Source of the DNA: Endozoicomonas sp965232255
GTDB taxonomy: Bacteria > Pseudomonadota > Gammaproteobacteria > Pseudomonadales > Endozoicomonadaceae
Direction: 5' to 3'
NCBI GenBank assembly: GCA_965232255.1
Contig: OZ246962.1
Location: forward strand, 1,426,001-1,490,000
DNA: 64,000 nucleotides
Shown here: positions 6,483 to 15,515 of the stretch, in pieces
How the letters are laid out: each line of letters starts with the position of its first letter
Numbering within the stretch: position 1 is the first letter of the stretch
Made by a program: the position numbers and the translations under genes
Notes under the pieces: generated by a model
What the model was told of the DNA's origin: nothing
The model's input: only the letters and a program-made list of their open reading frames with translations
Database searches by the model: none

Positions 6483-9215
6483 GTGCTTGTAAAGAAACAT
6501 CTCTGTGCCGTGGCCGTCAGTATGGCGGTAATGGCGTTGTCTGGTTGTAACCAGGATGATGAAAATGTAAATAGCAACAATTCATCGGTACTGATCGGCG
6601 AGCAGCAGCTCGAAGCGGCCAAATTCAAAAATATCATTGATCGCACGGGCAATCCCATCGCGGTTCGTGATCTCGTCAACAGCAATATGCGTTATATTCC
6701 CATGTTTGATGCCGGCGCCTGGCATGGACATACACTGACAACAGAGAAAAACGGGCTCGCTTTCGGTGGCACAGCGCTGGTTACTGAAGAATACGCCGTA
6801 TTTATGGCCAATCAGTTTGACAATCTTAGCCTTTACGCCAACGGTGCTGAAGTTATTCTGGAACTGGTTGAAGCGTACTCCATTCCCGGCGCGTTAATTC
6901 AACGTTATCGGGGCTTTAATGGTCTTGAGGCAGAGATGATTCTGCGCTTTGTTACTGACAGAACCACACTGGTCCAGACCACCATCAGCAACCCTGATGG
7001 GCTGAACATTGAAGGCTTGTGGGACGGGGAGCTGCTGGAGCACTATCGGGCCAACACTGGTGTTGTGCAAACCAACGACAGCGGTAGTCCTACGACAGTC
7101 GAAGAGGCTTACCCAACTTACACAAGACAAATCGCTGGCACAGAACAGGGCGTTGAAGTGACCTTCGGTGAGGTTGATGACTCTTGGTCGCTGGCTACCT
7201 CCGGTGAATCCCGCTTCAAGGTGACGCGCTCCATCAAACCGCAGTCCACAGAAATATTGGCAGAGGGCAAAGCGTTCCGCCAGCGGGCCCCATTGGGCAA
7301 TGGTCAAACCATCACGCTTTATACCGCGTACACTCACGTTCTGGACCAGGCTGATAACACCGCTGAAAGCGCTAAATTGGCGGACATTATGGCTCATCCT
7401 GTGGACTATATGAACTCATCGGCCAAACGCTGGGAAGAGTACCTGGCCAAAGGTTTGAGTAACAGCTCTGCCACTGCCGAGCAGGAGCGGGTTGCTGTAA
7501 AAGCCATGGAGACGCTCAATGCCAACTGGCGTGGTGAGGCCGGTAGCATCAAAACAGATACAGTAACACCGTCGGTTACGGCACCTTATTTTTCCGGCAA
7601 CCTGACCTGGCCGTGGGATACCTGGAAACAGGCTTATGCAATGGCGCACTTTAATCCGGATGTGGCCATGGACAATATCCGTACGGTCTTCCAGTTCCAG
7701 ATTCAGGGGGACGATGTGCTGCGTCCGTGGGACAAAGGCTATCTGCTGGATGTAGTAGGGTACAACCTGTCGGCCGAGCGCTTTGATGCCATGGCAGCAG
7801 CCGGTCAGGATATGTCGGGATATGCTGGCAGCCGCGTCTCCAACTGGAATGAGCGCAATACCAAGCCTTCACTGGCAGCCTGGGCAGTTTGGGAAGTCTA
7901 CACCGCCCTGAAAGATGAATACCATCGGGAGGCGGATGCCCACGCATGGCTTGAAGAAATGTATCCGAAGCTGGTCGCCTACCACCAGTGGTGGCTCAAT
8001 GCCCGGGACACCAATAAAAACGGCATTCCTGAATATGGCGCAGCGAAAGACCCTGTGCACACGATTTATCCAGCCGACCTTGGCTCCGCTGACTGGGGCG
8101 ATGCCAAGCTGAATGAGATGAAATTCGAGTACAAAACCGCAGCTTCCAACGGTGCCTGGATTTATGAAACCGGCGTTGGGAAATACAACGACCTGCTGTT
8201 CAGCGGTGATTACACCGAACTGTACAGTTGGGCCAAGACGGCAGCGTCCTGGGAGTCTGGCCGTGATGATGCAGCGGTGTTTGGCTTTATCGACACCATT
8301 GACGATCTTCAGGGCTGGAGCCGTGAGCCCACCCAGGAAGAAGCCAAAGCAGAAGATCAATTGGGCCGTTACGCCCATCAGCTCAATGGTTTTGCCAATG
8401 AGTATGTGATGACTATGGGCGACGATGGTTCAGTGGTCACCTATGCCGACAGCTCTCCAGCCAACATGGATTTGCTGGCCGCGGCGAAAAAAGACTGGGA
8501 AGTCCGATTCAGTGAAAACACCGGCAGCAACAATGAGCTCTCGGGTTATTCATTAATGCAGGAATCGGTGGATCAGGCTTCTTACTGGTATTCGGACAAT
8601 AAGTACCTGGCCCAAATTGCCACGGTACTCGGTGATACCGCCGAAGCAGAGAAATTCACCGCCAATGCGGAAAAAACCAAAGAATACATCAATAAATGTA
8701 TGTTTGATGCCACCACCGGCTTCTACTACGACATCAGCATTAATGTAAATGACCAAGGCGCTCCCACCGCGCTGCCGAACGGCTGTGCCGGCGAGCCGCT
8801 GTCGAAACGAGGTATGGGTCCAGAGGGCTGGTCACCACTCTTTAACCAGGCTGCTGACCAGGAAAAGGCGGACGCTGTCGTTAAAAATATGCTCGACCCA
8901 AGCAAGTTCAACACCCATGTTCCCCTGGGAACTTCGGCTATGGATGCGCCTGCGTACGGTGCCAATATCTACTGGCGTGGTCGTGTTTGGCTGGATCAGT
9001 TCTATTTTGGAGTCCGTGGCATGGACAACTACGGCTATGGCAAGGAAGCACGGGAATACGTCGATCGTCTGTTTAGCCATGCCAAAGGACTGACTGCCGC
9101 TAGGCCGATTCAGGAAAACTACAATCCTGAAACCGGTGACGTGCAGGGAGCGAACAACTTCTCATGGAGTTCCGCTCATCTCTATATGCTGTACCGTAGA
9201 TTTATTGGCCAGTAA
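6483..9215 (+). CDS. ygjK: GH63 family alpha-glucosidase lipoprotein (YgjK-like)
   Basis: A 910-residue glycoside hydrolase related to E. coli YgjK (GH63). It has a lipoprotein signal ending in MALSGC, an N-terminal beta domain, and a C-terminal (alpha/alpha)6 barrel. The barrel holds the family blocks FSGNLTWPWDTWKQAYAM, NPDVAMDNIR, GYNPET-like segments and YWRGRVWLDQFYFGVRGM. It should hydrolyse alpha-glucosidic linkages, probably in the periplasm or on the outer membrane. The GTG at 6483 follows TAGGA at about 10 bases and leads directly into the signal peptide. The frame extends to a TTG at 6444, which has no such site. It is followed by a strong terminator, so it is a single-gene unit. 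The true sugar substrate is not evident. Confidence 0.85.
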   Translation: MLVKKHLCAVAVSMAVMALSGCNQDDENVNSNNSSVLIGEQQLEAAKFKNIIDRTGNPIAVRDLVNSNMRYIPMFDAGAWHGHTLTTEKNGLAFGGTALVTEEYAVFMANQFDNLSLYANGAEVILELVEAYSIPGALIQRYRGFNGLEAEMILRFVTDRTTLVQTTISNPDGLNIEGLWDGELLEHYRANTGVVQTNDSGSPTTVEEAYPTYTRQIAGTEQGVEVTFGEVDDSWSLATSGESRFKVTRSIKPQSTEILAEGKAFRQRAPLGNGQTITLYTAYTHVLDQADNTAESAKLADIMAHPVDYMNSSAKRWEEYLAKGLSNSSATAEQERVAVKAMETLNANWRGEAGSIKTDTVTPSVTAPYFSGNLTWPWDTWKQAYAMAHFNPDVAMDNIRTVFQFQIQGDDVLRPWDKGYLLDVVGYNLSAERFDAMAAAGQDMSGYAGSRVSNWNERNTKPSLAAWAVWEVYTALKDEYHREADAHAWLEEMYPKLVAYHQWWLNARDTNKNGIPEYGAAKDPVHTIYPADLGSADWGDAKLNEMKFEYKTAASNGAWIYETGVGKYNDLLFSGDYTELYSWAKTAASWESGRDDAAVFGFIDTIDDLQGWSREPTQEEAKAEDQLGRYAHQLNGFANEYVMTMGDDGSVVTYADSSPANMDLLAAAKKDWEVRFSENTGSNNELSGYSLMQESVDQASYWYSDNKYLAQIATVLGDTAEAEKFTANAEKTKEYINKCMFDATTGFYYDISINVNDQGAPTALPNGCAGEPLSKRGMGPEGWSPLFNQAADQEKADAVVKNMLDPSKFNTHVPLGTSAMDAPAYGANIYWRGRVWLDQFYFGVRGMDNYGYGKEAREYVDRLFSHAKGLTAARPIQENYNPETGDVQGANNFSWSSAHLYMLYRRFIGQ

Positions 9216-9272
9216 TAGCAGATCTATTCGCTGGGCGTTCCATTGTCGCTGCTCCCAGCGATAATAATAAAA

Positions 9273-9305
9273 AGGCTACCATCACAGGTAGCCTTGTTAG
9301 TTTTC
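9273..9305 (+). terminator. Bidirectional terminator
   Basis: Hairpin AAGGCTACC / GGTAGCCTT with a six-base loop, flanked by A-rich and T-rich runs. It lies between the convergent GH63 and acyl-CoA dehydrogenase genes and can serve both. Confidence 0.85.
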
Positions 9306-9331
9306 AGATTGTTCGGCTTCTCCAAACGTCT

Positions 9332-11122
9332 CTAAACGTCGCCAAAATTTTCCGCTTTCATGGCGAGCAGGTTATCGGCGCCGGACTCAATACAGGCTTT
9401 GTGCATTTGTGCTCTTGGCAGCAGGCGCTGATAGTAGAACTGTGCCGTCTGTATCTTCGCTTGGTAGAATCCTTCTTCAGTGGTGCCATTGGCCAGTGCT
9501 TGTTGGGCTGTGTGTGCCATTTTCGCCCAGAAGTAGGCCAGACAAGCATAGCCCGAATACATCAGGTAATCCACCGACGCCGCACCCACTTCTTCACGGT
9601 TCTGCATGGCTTTCATGCCGATGGCCATGGTCAGCTCGCCCCACTCGTTATTGAGTGCGCTCAGCGGTTTAATAAATTCGCCAAGTGCGTCATTTTCTGC
9701 CTGTGCTTGACAGAACTTGTGCACCACTTTGGTGAATGGTCGCATGGTCGCCCCTTGGGTCAACAGCACTTTACGGCCGAGCAGATCCAGGGCCTGGATG
9801 CCTGTGGTGCCCTCGTACAGTGTGGCGATGCGGCAATCGCGCACATTTTGCTCCATGCCCCACTCGCTGATGTAACCGTGGCCGCCATAACACTGCAAGC
9901 CCAGGTTGGCGGCTTCAAAACCGGTCTCAGTGAGAAATGCCTTGAGGATTGGCGTGAGAAAACTCAGTTCCAGGTCAGCCTGTTCACGCACTTTGGCGTC
10001 AGGGCTTGTTAGCAGGTCAGCGATCTGGGCGGTGTAGTAGACCAGTGCCCGGTTGCCTTCGCTGAATGCCTTGATGGTCAGCAACATACGACGCACGTCG
10101 GAATGTACGATGATCGGGTCGGCTGGTCCATCAGGATTTTGTGCGCCTGAAAGTGAACGCATTTGCAATCGTTCCCGAGCGTAGCGCAGCGCACCCTGAT
10201 AGGCGACTTCGGCATGAGCCAACCCCTGGATGCCGGTGCCGATGCGTGCGGCATTCATAAAGGTAAACATACCGTTGAGACCTTTGTTCGGCTCACCGAG
10301 CAGATAACCGGTGGCCTCATCAAAGTTCATCACGCAAGTGGCGTTACCGTGAATGCCCATCTTGTGTTCCAGCGAACCGCAGCTGACGCCGTTACTCTCG
10401 TTTAAGGCATCGGGGCGATAGCGAGGGACAATAAACAGGGAAATGCCCTTGGTTCCTTGCGGTGCGTCCGGCAAGCGAGCCAGCACAATGTGGACAATAT
10501 TTTCTGCCATATCGTGCTCACCGGCAGAGATAAAAATCTTCGTGCCAGAAATACGATAACTGCCGTCTTCTTGCGGTTGTGCCCGGGTTTTCAGCAAGCC
10601 AAGATCAGTGCCGCAGTGGGGCTCGGTCAGGCACATGGTGCCAGTCCACTCACCAGAGATCAGCCGGGTCAGGTAGGTCTCTTTCTGCTCTTGGGTGCCG
10701 TGGGCTTCCAGCGTGTTCATGGCACCGTGGCTCAGGCCGGGATACATGCCCCAGGACCAGTTGGCTTCGCCCATCATTTCGCTGAGGACAAAACCCAGCG
10801 AAGCCGGTAGACCCTGACCACCATACGCGGCATCACTGGCCAGCGATGGCCAGCCACCTGCCACAAATTGCTGATAGGCCTCTTTAAATCCGGCAGGCGT
10901 TGTTACTCCTTTGTCAGTTAGCGTACAGCCCTGTTCGTCGCCGACACGGTTAAGGGGAGCGAGGACTTGTTCACAGAATTTGGCACCTTCTTCCAAAATG
11001 GCATCTACCATATCGGGCGTGGCGTCCTGACCTGCGGGCAAGTTGGCGTAGTGAGCTTGGTAACCTAACAACTCGTTGCGAACGAAACGCAGATCACGCA
11101 GGGGAGCTTTATAGTCTGGCAT
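9332..11122 (-). CDS. Acyl-CoA dehydrogenase, long C-terminal-domain type
   Basis: A 596-residue flavoprotein of the acyl-CoA dehydrogenase family with the extra C-terminal domain found in the roughly 600-residue members. It oxidises acyl-CoA to the 2-enoyl-CoA in fatty-acid beta-oxidation. Seen in order: N-terminal helical domain, the middle-domain block MCLTEPHCGTDLGLLKT, GTKIFISAGEHD, and the C-terminal block CYGGHGYISEWGMEQ followed by LYEGTTGIQA, whose Glu is the expected catalytic base. The length is normal. It lies 150 bases downstream of bioD on the same strand, but nothing ties it to biotin synthesis. Chain-length specificity cannot be read here. Confidence 0.92.
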   Translation of the reverse strand: MPDYKAPLRDLRFVRNELLGYQAHYANLPAGQDATPDMVDAILEEGAKFCEQVLAPLNRVGDEQGCTLTDKGVTTPAGFKEAYQQFVAGGWPSLASDAAYGGQGLPASLGFVLSEMMGEANWSWGMYPGLSHGAMNTLEAHGTQEQKETYLTRLISGEWTGTMCLTEPHCGTDLGLLKTRAQPQEDGSYRISGTKIFISAGEHDMAENIVHIVLARLPDAPQGTKGISLFIVPRYRPDALNESNGVSCGSLEHKMGIHGNATCVMNFDEATGYLLGEPNKGLNGMFTFMNAARIGTGIQGLAHAEVAYQGALRYARERLQMRSLSGAQNPDGPADPIIVHSDVRRMLLTIKAFSEGNRALVYYTAQIADLLTSPDAKVREQADLELSFLTPILKAFLTETGFEAANLGLQCYGGHGYISEWGMEQNVRDCRIATLYEGTTGIQALDLLGRKVLLTQGATMRPFTKVVHKFCQAQAENDALGEFIKPLSALNNEWGELTMAIGMKAMQNREEVGAASVDYLMYSGYACLAYFWAKMAHTAQQALANGTTEEGFYQAKIQTAQFYYQRLLPRAQMHKACIESGADNLLAMKAENFGDV

Positions 11123-11272
11123 GACGCATCCTCGGTCTTTTTATTTTTATGGATATCCGAAAGATAGAAATTAGCAGTACCTGAAACGATAGTTTGAAAT
11201 TACGGTCAGGCTATAGCGATGTCAATTGTTTACTTGCTGTTTTGGGTGGCCGGCTGACGGGCCACCTGCGAT

Positions 11273-11968
11273 TTAGCAAGAATAAGTCAGTGGTCTTATA
11301 TCCAGATGTTCAGCTACTGTCGTTGGATTTAGGTTGGTCATAAAGGGGACAGAGCCGAGACAAGGGGCCGGAAGCAGATTTTTCAGAGTGTGGAAATTTT
11401 CCTCGAAACGGGCCGGTAATTCTGCAGTAGTCAGGTTGGCTACCCAACCCGCCAGTTTGACACCGTCGCGCAAGATGGCTTCAGCGGTCAATAGTGCATG
11501 GTTGAGGCAGCCCAGTTTCATGCCCACCACCAAAATGGCTGGAGTATTCAATTCTTTGGCCAAAGCACTGAGCATCTCCCGGTTATTCAGTGGTACTCGC
11601 CAGCCACCGGCACCCTCGATAAACGCCAGATCGTTTTTGGTCAGCAAAGCACCCCGACAGTAACCAGCCAGCCGGTTGAGGGTAATGCACATTCCCACAT
11701 CACTAGCAGCAATATGGGGAGCGATGGCTGGCTCCAGAGCCAGTGGGTTGACCTGTTCATAGGGCAACGAGAGTGTCATGGCCTGCATCAGATTCAGGGC
11801 ATCGTCATTACGCAAGCCTTCGCTGGTCCGTTGGCAGCCGGCGGCCACCGGCTTCAGTGCCAGTGTTGCTAAACCCAGTGCACGCGCTGCTGCCAGAAGC
11901 CCACAGGTGACAACTGTCTTCCCAGCGTCGGTGTCCGTTCCGGTTACAAAATACGTCTTACCCATCAT
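11273..11968 (-). CDS. bioD: Dethiobiotin synthetase
   Basis: A 231-residue ATP-dependent enzyme that closes the ureido ring of dethiobiotin from 7,8-diaminopelargonate and CO2. The P-loop GTDTDAGKT is at the N-terminus. LKPVAAGCQ follows, and the EGAGGWRVPL block is typical of BioD. Two ATGs in a row (11968 and 11965) follow GGAGG; either is usable. In many gammaproteobacteria bioD directly follows bioC in bioBFHCD. Here bioC ends at 17472, about 5.5 kb away, with an accessory gene block between, so bioD must use its own promoter or depend on read-through. Confidence 0.95.
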   Translation of the reverse strand: MMGKTYFVTGTDTDAGKTVVTCGLLAAARALGLATLALKPVAAGCQRTSEGLRNDDALNLMQAMTLSLPYEQVNPLALEPAIAPHIAASDVGMCITLNRLAGYCRGALLTKNDLAFIEGAGGWRVPLNNREMLSALAKELNTPAILVVGMKLGCLNHALLTAEAILRDGVKLAGWVANLTTAELPARFEENFHTLKNLLPAPCLGSVPFMTNLNPTTVAEHLDIRPLTYSC

Positions 11969-12108
11969 CGCCTCCCAAGAAAGAGGCTTATTTATCGCAC
12001 AAAAGACTGATGGGGAACAGACAGTGGAGCGGTGGTTGGCTATTGGCGGATTTTACGTCAATTTTCGTGGTGATCCACCGAGCCAACTCTGGGATGGGAA
12101 CGCAGCGG

Positions 12109-13335
12109 CTATAGCTTCGTTTCCCAGTGCAACCGACTTGCTATCGGGGGTGCCAACAGCGACTCAGCTCCGGCCGGAGCGGGTGTCGTCGGACTGTAAT
12201 CAACCTCAAGGTAGAATTTGGTGGCACTGTGTACGTTTACTGTTTCGTCCAAGTGCATGTTGATTGCCATTACTTGTTCTTGGGTTGTTGCTGGAGTCAT
12301 ATCAATTGGGTTGAACTTACCTCGTTTTGGGTCGTACAAAACGTTCTGTCGGTGTATATCAGCGTGAACAAATCCGGCATCATGCACCCGACTCAGCATG
12401 TCGTGATATGCGCCCATGTTACGTCTGAAGTCCTGTTGGGAGAGTAGGTCTGAGCGGATACCATCTATCTTGAGCATGTGGACGTAGACGCCGCCAGTGC
12501 CATGAACAACCTTGGCGCTGCCTTCTCCATAGTACGCATTGAAAGCCCAGCACTCTGCTTTTGCCCGTTGGATTTCTGCTTCTCTTACCAGTGGGTCACG
12601 GTCCAGCGTCAGCCGCTTTATCACATGGGCAGAACTTAACCTGTCCTGATAGACAACGCCAAACTTCCCGTTACCAATTCGAGCCCCGCAACGCATATAG
12701 AGCTTTTTACTATTCATGGGCGGCGATGGTGCTGGTCGTTTTGGTCTAGCATCCTGAGCTTCGTAGCTGGGAGCACTTGCTCCACTTATAGGTGGTGTTG
12801 GCGCTTGTCGTTTTGGCTTGGCACCCTGAGCTTCGTAGTTGGCAGCACCTGCTCCGGTTACAGGTGGTGTCGGTGCCTGGCGTTTTGTCTTGGCCCCCTG
12901 AGCTTCGTAGTTGGCAGCACTTGTTCCGGTTACAGGTGGTGTCGGTGCTTGTCGTTTTGGCTTGGCCCTCTGAGCTTCGTAGTTGGCAGCACTTGCTCCG
13001 GTTACAGGCGGTGTCGGTGCCTGGCGTTTTGGCTTGGCTGGGCCGAGGTTGAGATCATGCACAGCGGCTTGTATCGGTGGTAACGGAGCCTGCGGTTTCT
13101 TTGGCTGTGGCTGTGGCTGTGGGGTCACAAAAATCGAGGGTCGCCCAGCGGCTGCGCCAATGCCAGTTTGTCTGGCACCATTGGGTGGGGGCGGTGCGTT
13201 CGGGGCTACTTGCCCTGAATGGTCATTGGCATTTCTGGTCAGCGCCGTGGCTGCCCGTCCACCGCGAGTGAAGATGCTTCGGACACTGGAAGAAATAGCA
13301 CTTCCGGCGGTGCGAAATACAGAGGAAACGTGCAT
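12109..13335 (-). CDS. Protein-kinase-like protein with proline-motif tandem repeats
   Basis: About 408 residues in two parts (numbering here counts one extra codon at the N-terminus). Residues 101-209 hold five 24-residue repeats of the form KPKRQAPTPPVTGASAANYEAQ. Each contains R-x-A-P-x-P-P, which fits the class I SH3-ligand pattern +xxPxxP. Residues about 217-375 form a small protein-kinase-like fold: glycine loop GNGKFG (222-227), lysine in VIKRL (K241), catalytic loop HADIHRQN (D327, N332) and metal-binding IDM (D346) in place of DFG. The key catalytic residues are therefore present. There is no signal peptide. The ATG at 13335 follows AGGA at 6 bases. It sits between bioD and bioC among accessory genes. 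A host-directed kinase is inferred, not shown; small-molecule kinases of related fold are the alternative. Confidence 0.75.
   Translation of the reverse strand: MHVSSVFRTAGSAISSSVRSIFTRGGRAATALTRNANDHSGQVAPNAPPPPNGARQTGIGAAAGRPSIFVTPQPQPQPKKPQAPLPPIQAAVHDLNLGPAKPKRQAPTPPVTGASAANYEAQRAKPKRQAPTPPVTGTSAANYEAQGAKTKRQAPTPPVTGAGAANYEAQGAKPKRQAPTPPISGASAPSYEAQDARPKRPAPSPPMNSKKLYMRCGARIGNGKFGVVYQDRLSSAHVIKRLTLDRDPLVREAEIQRAKAECWAFNAYYGEGSAKVVHGTGGVYVHMLKIDGIRSDLLSQQDFRRNMGAYHDMLSRVHDAGFVHADIHRQNVLYDPKRGKFNPIDMTPATTQEQVMAINMHLDETVNVHSATKFYLEVDYSPTTPAPAGAESLLAPPIASRLHWETKL
12712..13038 (-). repeat. 72-bp coding tandem repeat, about 4.5 copies
   Basis: Repeats inside the kinase-like gene with exact 72-base period; the conserved Arg of each proline motif is 24 codons apart (residues 105, 129, 153, 177, 201). 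The first three units are nearly identical in DNA, so copy number is likely to vary between strains. Confidence 0.88.
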
Positions 13336-13525
13336 CAATTATCCTGTTTTAGGCGAGACTTACTCGTAATACAGCCTCAACATAAGAGTACTCCGTACAC
13401 CGGAGAAATTTTCCCACCCTTTTTAATGCTTTTACTGGAAAAACAAAGATGGTATTAACCGGATAATTACCCAGTACAACCGAAATGCACTCCCAAGAAC
13501 TTTCCATGTACTAACCGGAATCTCC

Positions 13526-14518
13526 ATGTATCCCATCTCCTCTGGAAAATCAGGCAGCCCCAGTGCCTCCAACCCGAGTCGTTCCTCATCTCCGCCACCG
13601 GTAGCGGGTGCCGCTTCAGCCTCCTCAATGCTCGAACAACCTGGTGGAGCTGCAGCACCGCCGATACCGCCACCGCTAACTACCAGTCCCGCAATGGCGG
13701 GTGCACCTTCTGTAAGCAGTGGCGCGACCTCTGGCATGGCAGCCAGGAACCTCAGAGGCTATGGCTTGCGCGGAGGCCAGTTCCCCGGTCAGGACTTTAG
13801 TGGGTTCGATCTCAGGGGATGCAATCTGAAAGACACCAACCTGTCCAAAGCCAATCTACAAGGAGCCAACTTGGGCGGTGCCAAATTGGGGGGAGCCAAT
13901 TTGACCGGCGCTAATCTGAGCAAGGCCGACCTCAGAGGGTGCGACCTTGATAAAGGCACTATTATCTCGCATGTCGATTTTTCAGGCTGCAACATGGAGC
14001 AGTTGAATCTGTGCGGCTTAACCCTTTGGCATTGTAGTCTTGAAGGCGCAAACCTGAGTGGTGCACACCTAAATGGTACAGAGTTGCGTGGCTGCAACCT
14101 GAAAGGAGCCAACCTGTCAGGAGCCAGGTTCACAGGCGGTACACTGTCAGGGTGCAACCTCAAGGGCGCTGACCTCAGCCTTTTGTCTGGCCGTGGCTGC
14201 AAGATGTTCAATGTGAATGCTGGCAGTGATAGCGGTTCGGCCTCAAGTGGAGGAGGTTGTAACCTGTCCGGGGCTAATCTCAAGAGCAGTATGCTTCGCA
14301 AGTGTGATTTCTCTGGCTCAAGTGCTAGCGGGTTACAGATGCAAGGTAGCTCAATGCGAGGCGTGGATTTTCATGGCAGTGATTTGGGATGCGCCAGTTT
14401 CAAAGACTCCTCCATGGCGGAAGGAGGGTTTGGTGGTTGTAACCTGGATGGCTGTGACTTCAGCGGAAGCGTCATTATCGACCTGTTCTTTGAAGGTAGT
14501 GTAACGACCAATCCCTAG
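13526..14518 (+). CDS. Pentapeptide-repeat protein with Pro/Ser-rich N-terminus
   Basis: A 330-residue protein. Residues 1-70 are Ser/Pro/Ala-rich and probably disordered. From about 72 to 320 it is made of A(N/D)LxG-type pentapeptide repeats (for example GANLSGA and LRGCNLKGA), which stack into a right-handed four-sided beta helix. A Cys often takes the place of the usual Ala (GCNL). Such proteins can mimic DNA (Qnr-type) or act as binding scaffolds, including as secreted effectors. No catalytic domain is visible. It is divergent from the kinase-like gene, with about 190 bases between them. Its function is unknown. Confidence 0.8.
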   Translation: MYPISSGKSGSPSASNPSRSSSPPPVAGAASASSMLEQPGGAAAPPIPPPLTTSPAMAGAPSVSSGATSGMAARNLRGYGLRGGQFPGQDFSGFDLRGCNLKDTNLSKANLQGANLGGAKLGGANLTGANLSKADLRGCDLDKGTIISHVDFSGCNMEQLNLCGLTLWHCSLEGANLSGAHLNGTELRGCNLKGANLSGARFTGGTLSGCNLKGADLSLLSGRGCKMFNVNAGSDSGSASSGGGCNLSGANLKSSMLRKCDFSGSSASGLQMQGSSMRGVDFHGSDLGCASFKDSSMAEGGFGGCNLDGCDFSGSVIIDLFFEGSVTTNP

Positions 14519-14528
14519 TGGAGGCGCT

Positions 14529-14645
14529 ATGCCAGAACCAGATACCAAAGGCGCTTGGACTCCCCACAAAGAAATGCGGATTTGGGCAGACAGCCCCGTC
14601 ATCGTCCAGGTTCTTCCAGTGCTGAGGTCTGAGCCTCAACCTTGA
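14529..14645 (+). CDS. Possible small protein, 38 residues
   Basis: A short open frame that starts with ATG at 14529, five bases after a strong GGAGG, and ends at TGA 14643-14645. The product begins MPEPDTKGAWTPHKE. It begins 10 bases after the stop of the pentapeptide-repeat gene, so the two could be translated from one message. No family is recognised. The main support is the ribosome site and the tight spacing. Confidence 0.4.
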   Translation: MPEPDTKGAWTPHKEMRIWADSPVIVQVLPVLRSEPQP

Positions 14646-14708
14646 CTTTATTGTTTTGACTTCATTTTGAATCCATAATGAAATCTTCTTTTCAAGAGGG
14701 TGAATATC

Positions 14709-14951
14709 ATGGGAACGGTGACATTAAGAGACATACCAGACGCCTTGTGCAACAGGGTGAAAGAGCTGGCAGCCGCCAATCGAAGAAGCATAAATAGCGA
14801 GTACATTTATCAACTTGAGAAAGCGTTGTTGCCTCAACCATTCGATGTTGATAAGCATATTGAGGAATTGAGACAGTTCAGAGCATCAATCGGAAGTGGT
14901 GGATTTGATATTGATGACATCCAAAAAATGATTGATGAGGGCAGGTCGTGA
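14709..14951 (+). CDS. Ribbon-helix-helix antitoxin (FitA/VapB-like)
   Basis: An 80-residue protein whose first part, MGTVTLRDIPDALCNRVKELAAANRRSINSEY, is a typical ribbon-helix-helix DNA-binding fold in the style of FitA. The C-terminus (DIDDIQKMIDEGRS) would bind the toxin. The ATG at 14709 follows GAGGG at 8 bases; a GTG at 14700 in the same frame overlaps that ribosome site and is rejected. It overlaps the next gene by 4 bases. The expected role is neutralising the PIN toxin and repressing the operon. Confidence 0.85.
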   Translation: MGTVTLRDIPDALCNRVKELAAANRRSINSEYIYQLEKALLPQPFDVDKHIEELRQFRASIGSGGFDIDDIQKMIDEGRS

Positions 14952-15349
14952 TCGTTGTCGATACCAACGTGCTCGTATACTTGACCCTACCGGAACACTT
15001 CTCGCCTGCTGCGGAAAATCTGCTCAAATTTGACCCTGAGTGGGCGGCTCCTCGAATTTGGAAAAGCGAATTTTGCAATGTTTTGGCTGGATACTTGCGA
15101 CGGCGGCTTCTTAACTATGGCCAACTTGTTCGCGCGTTGGAGTACGCAGAGGTAACAATATCCAAAAGAGAGTATTCCTCCAAATTTTCGGATGTTTTGT
15201 CCCTCGTTGCTCGCAGCAATTGTTCCGCTTACGATTGCGAGTTTGTTTCGCTGGCAATCAACTTGGGAGTTGAACTGGTAACGATGGACAAGAAAATCCT
15301 TTGTGAATTTCCGACAGTGGCCAGATCACTGGCTGAGTTTTCCGGCTAG
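14948..15349 (+). CDS. PIN-domain toxin (VapC/FitB-like ribonuclease)
   Basis: A 133-residue PIN-domain protein. The conserved acidic residues are visible: D5 in VVDTNVLVY, a Glu near residue 40 (WKSEFCNVL), an Asp in SAYDCEFVSLA, and another in VTMDKKIL. PIN toxins cut RNA in a metal-dependent way. Its GTG start overlaps the antitoxin stop (GTGATC), showing coupled translation. Together they form a standard VapBC-type pair inside the accessory block between bioC and bioD. Confidence 0.85.
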   Translation: MIVVDTNVLVYLTLPEHFSPAAENLLKFDPEWAAPRIWKSEFCNVLAGYLRRRLLNYGQLVRALEYAEVTISKREYSSKFSDVLSLVARSNCSAYDCEFVSLAINLGVELVTMDKKILCEFPTVARSLAEFSG

Positions 15350-15515
15350 TGATTTGACCGTCGGTAAGATGTGTTACCGACAGTAAGGGGTTTTGTAGGG
15401 ATTGGTACTTGTATGTGGTTGGTATTTGGTTTTGTAATACAAAACAAATTGTGCTAGTTTCACAATTAAGAAATTAAAGTGAAAAAATCACGTGCGTAAG
15501 AGGGAAAATGGTATT

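Noticed and set aside
12712..13038. CRISPR array
   Set aside because: The repeats are contiguous 72-bp coding units without spacers; no CRISPR array was seen anywhere in the window.
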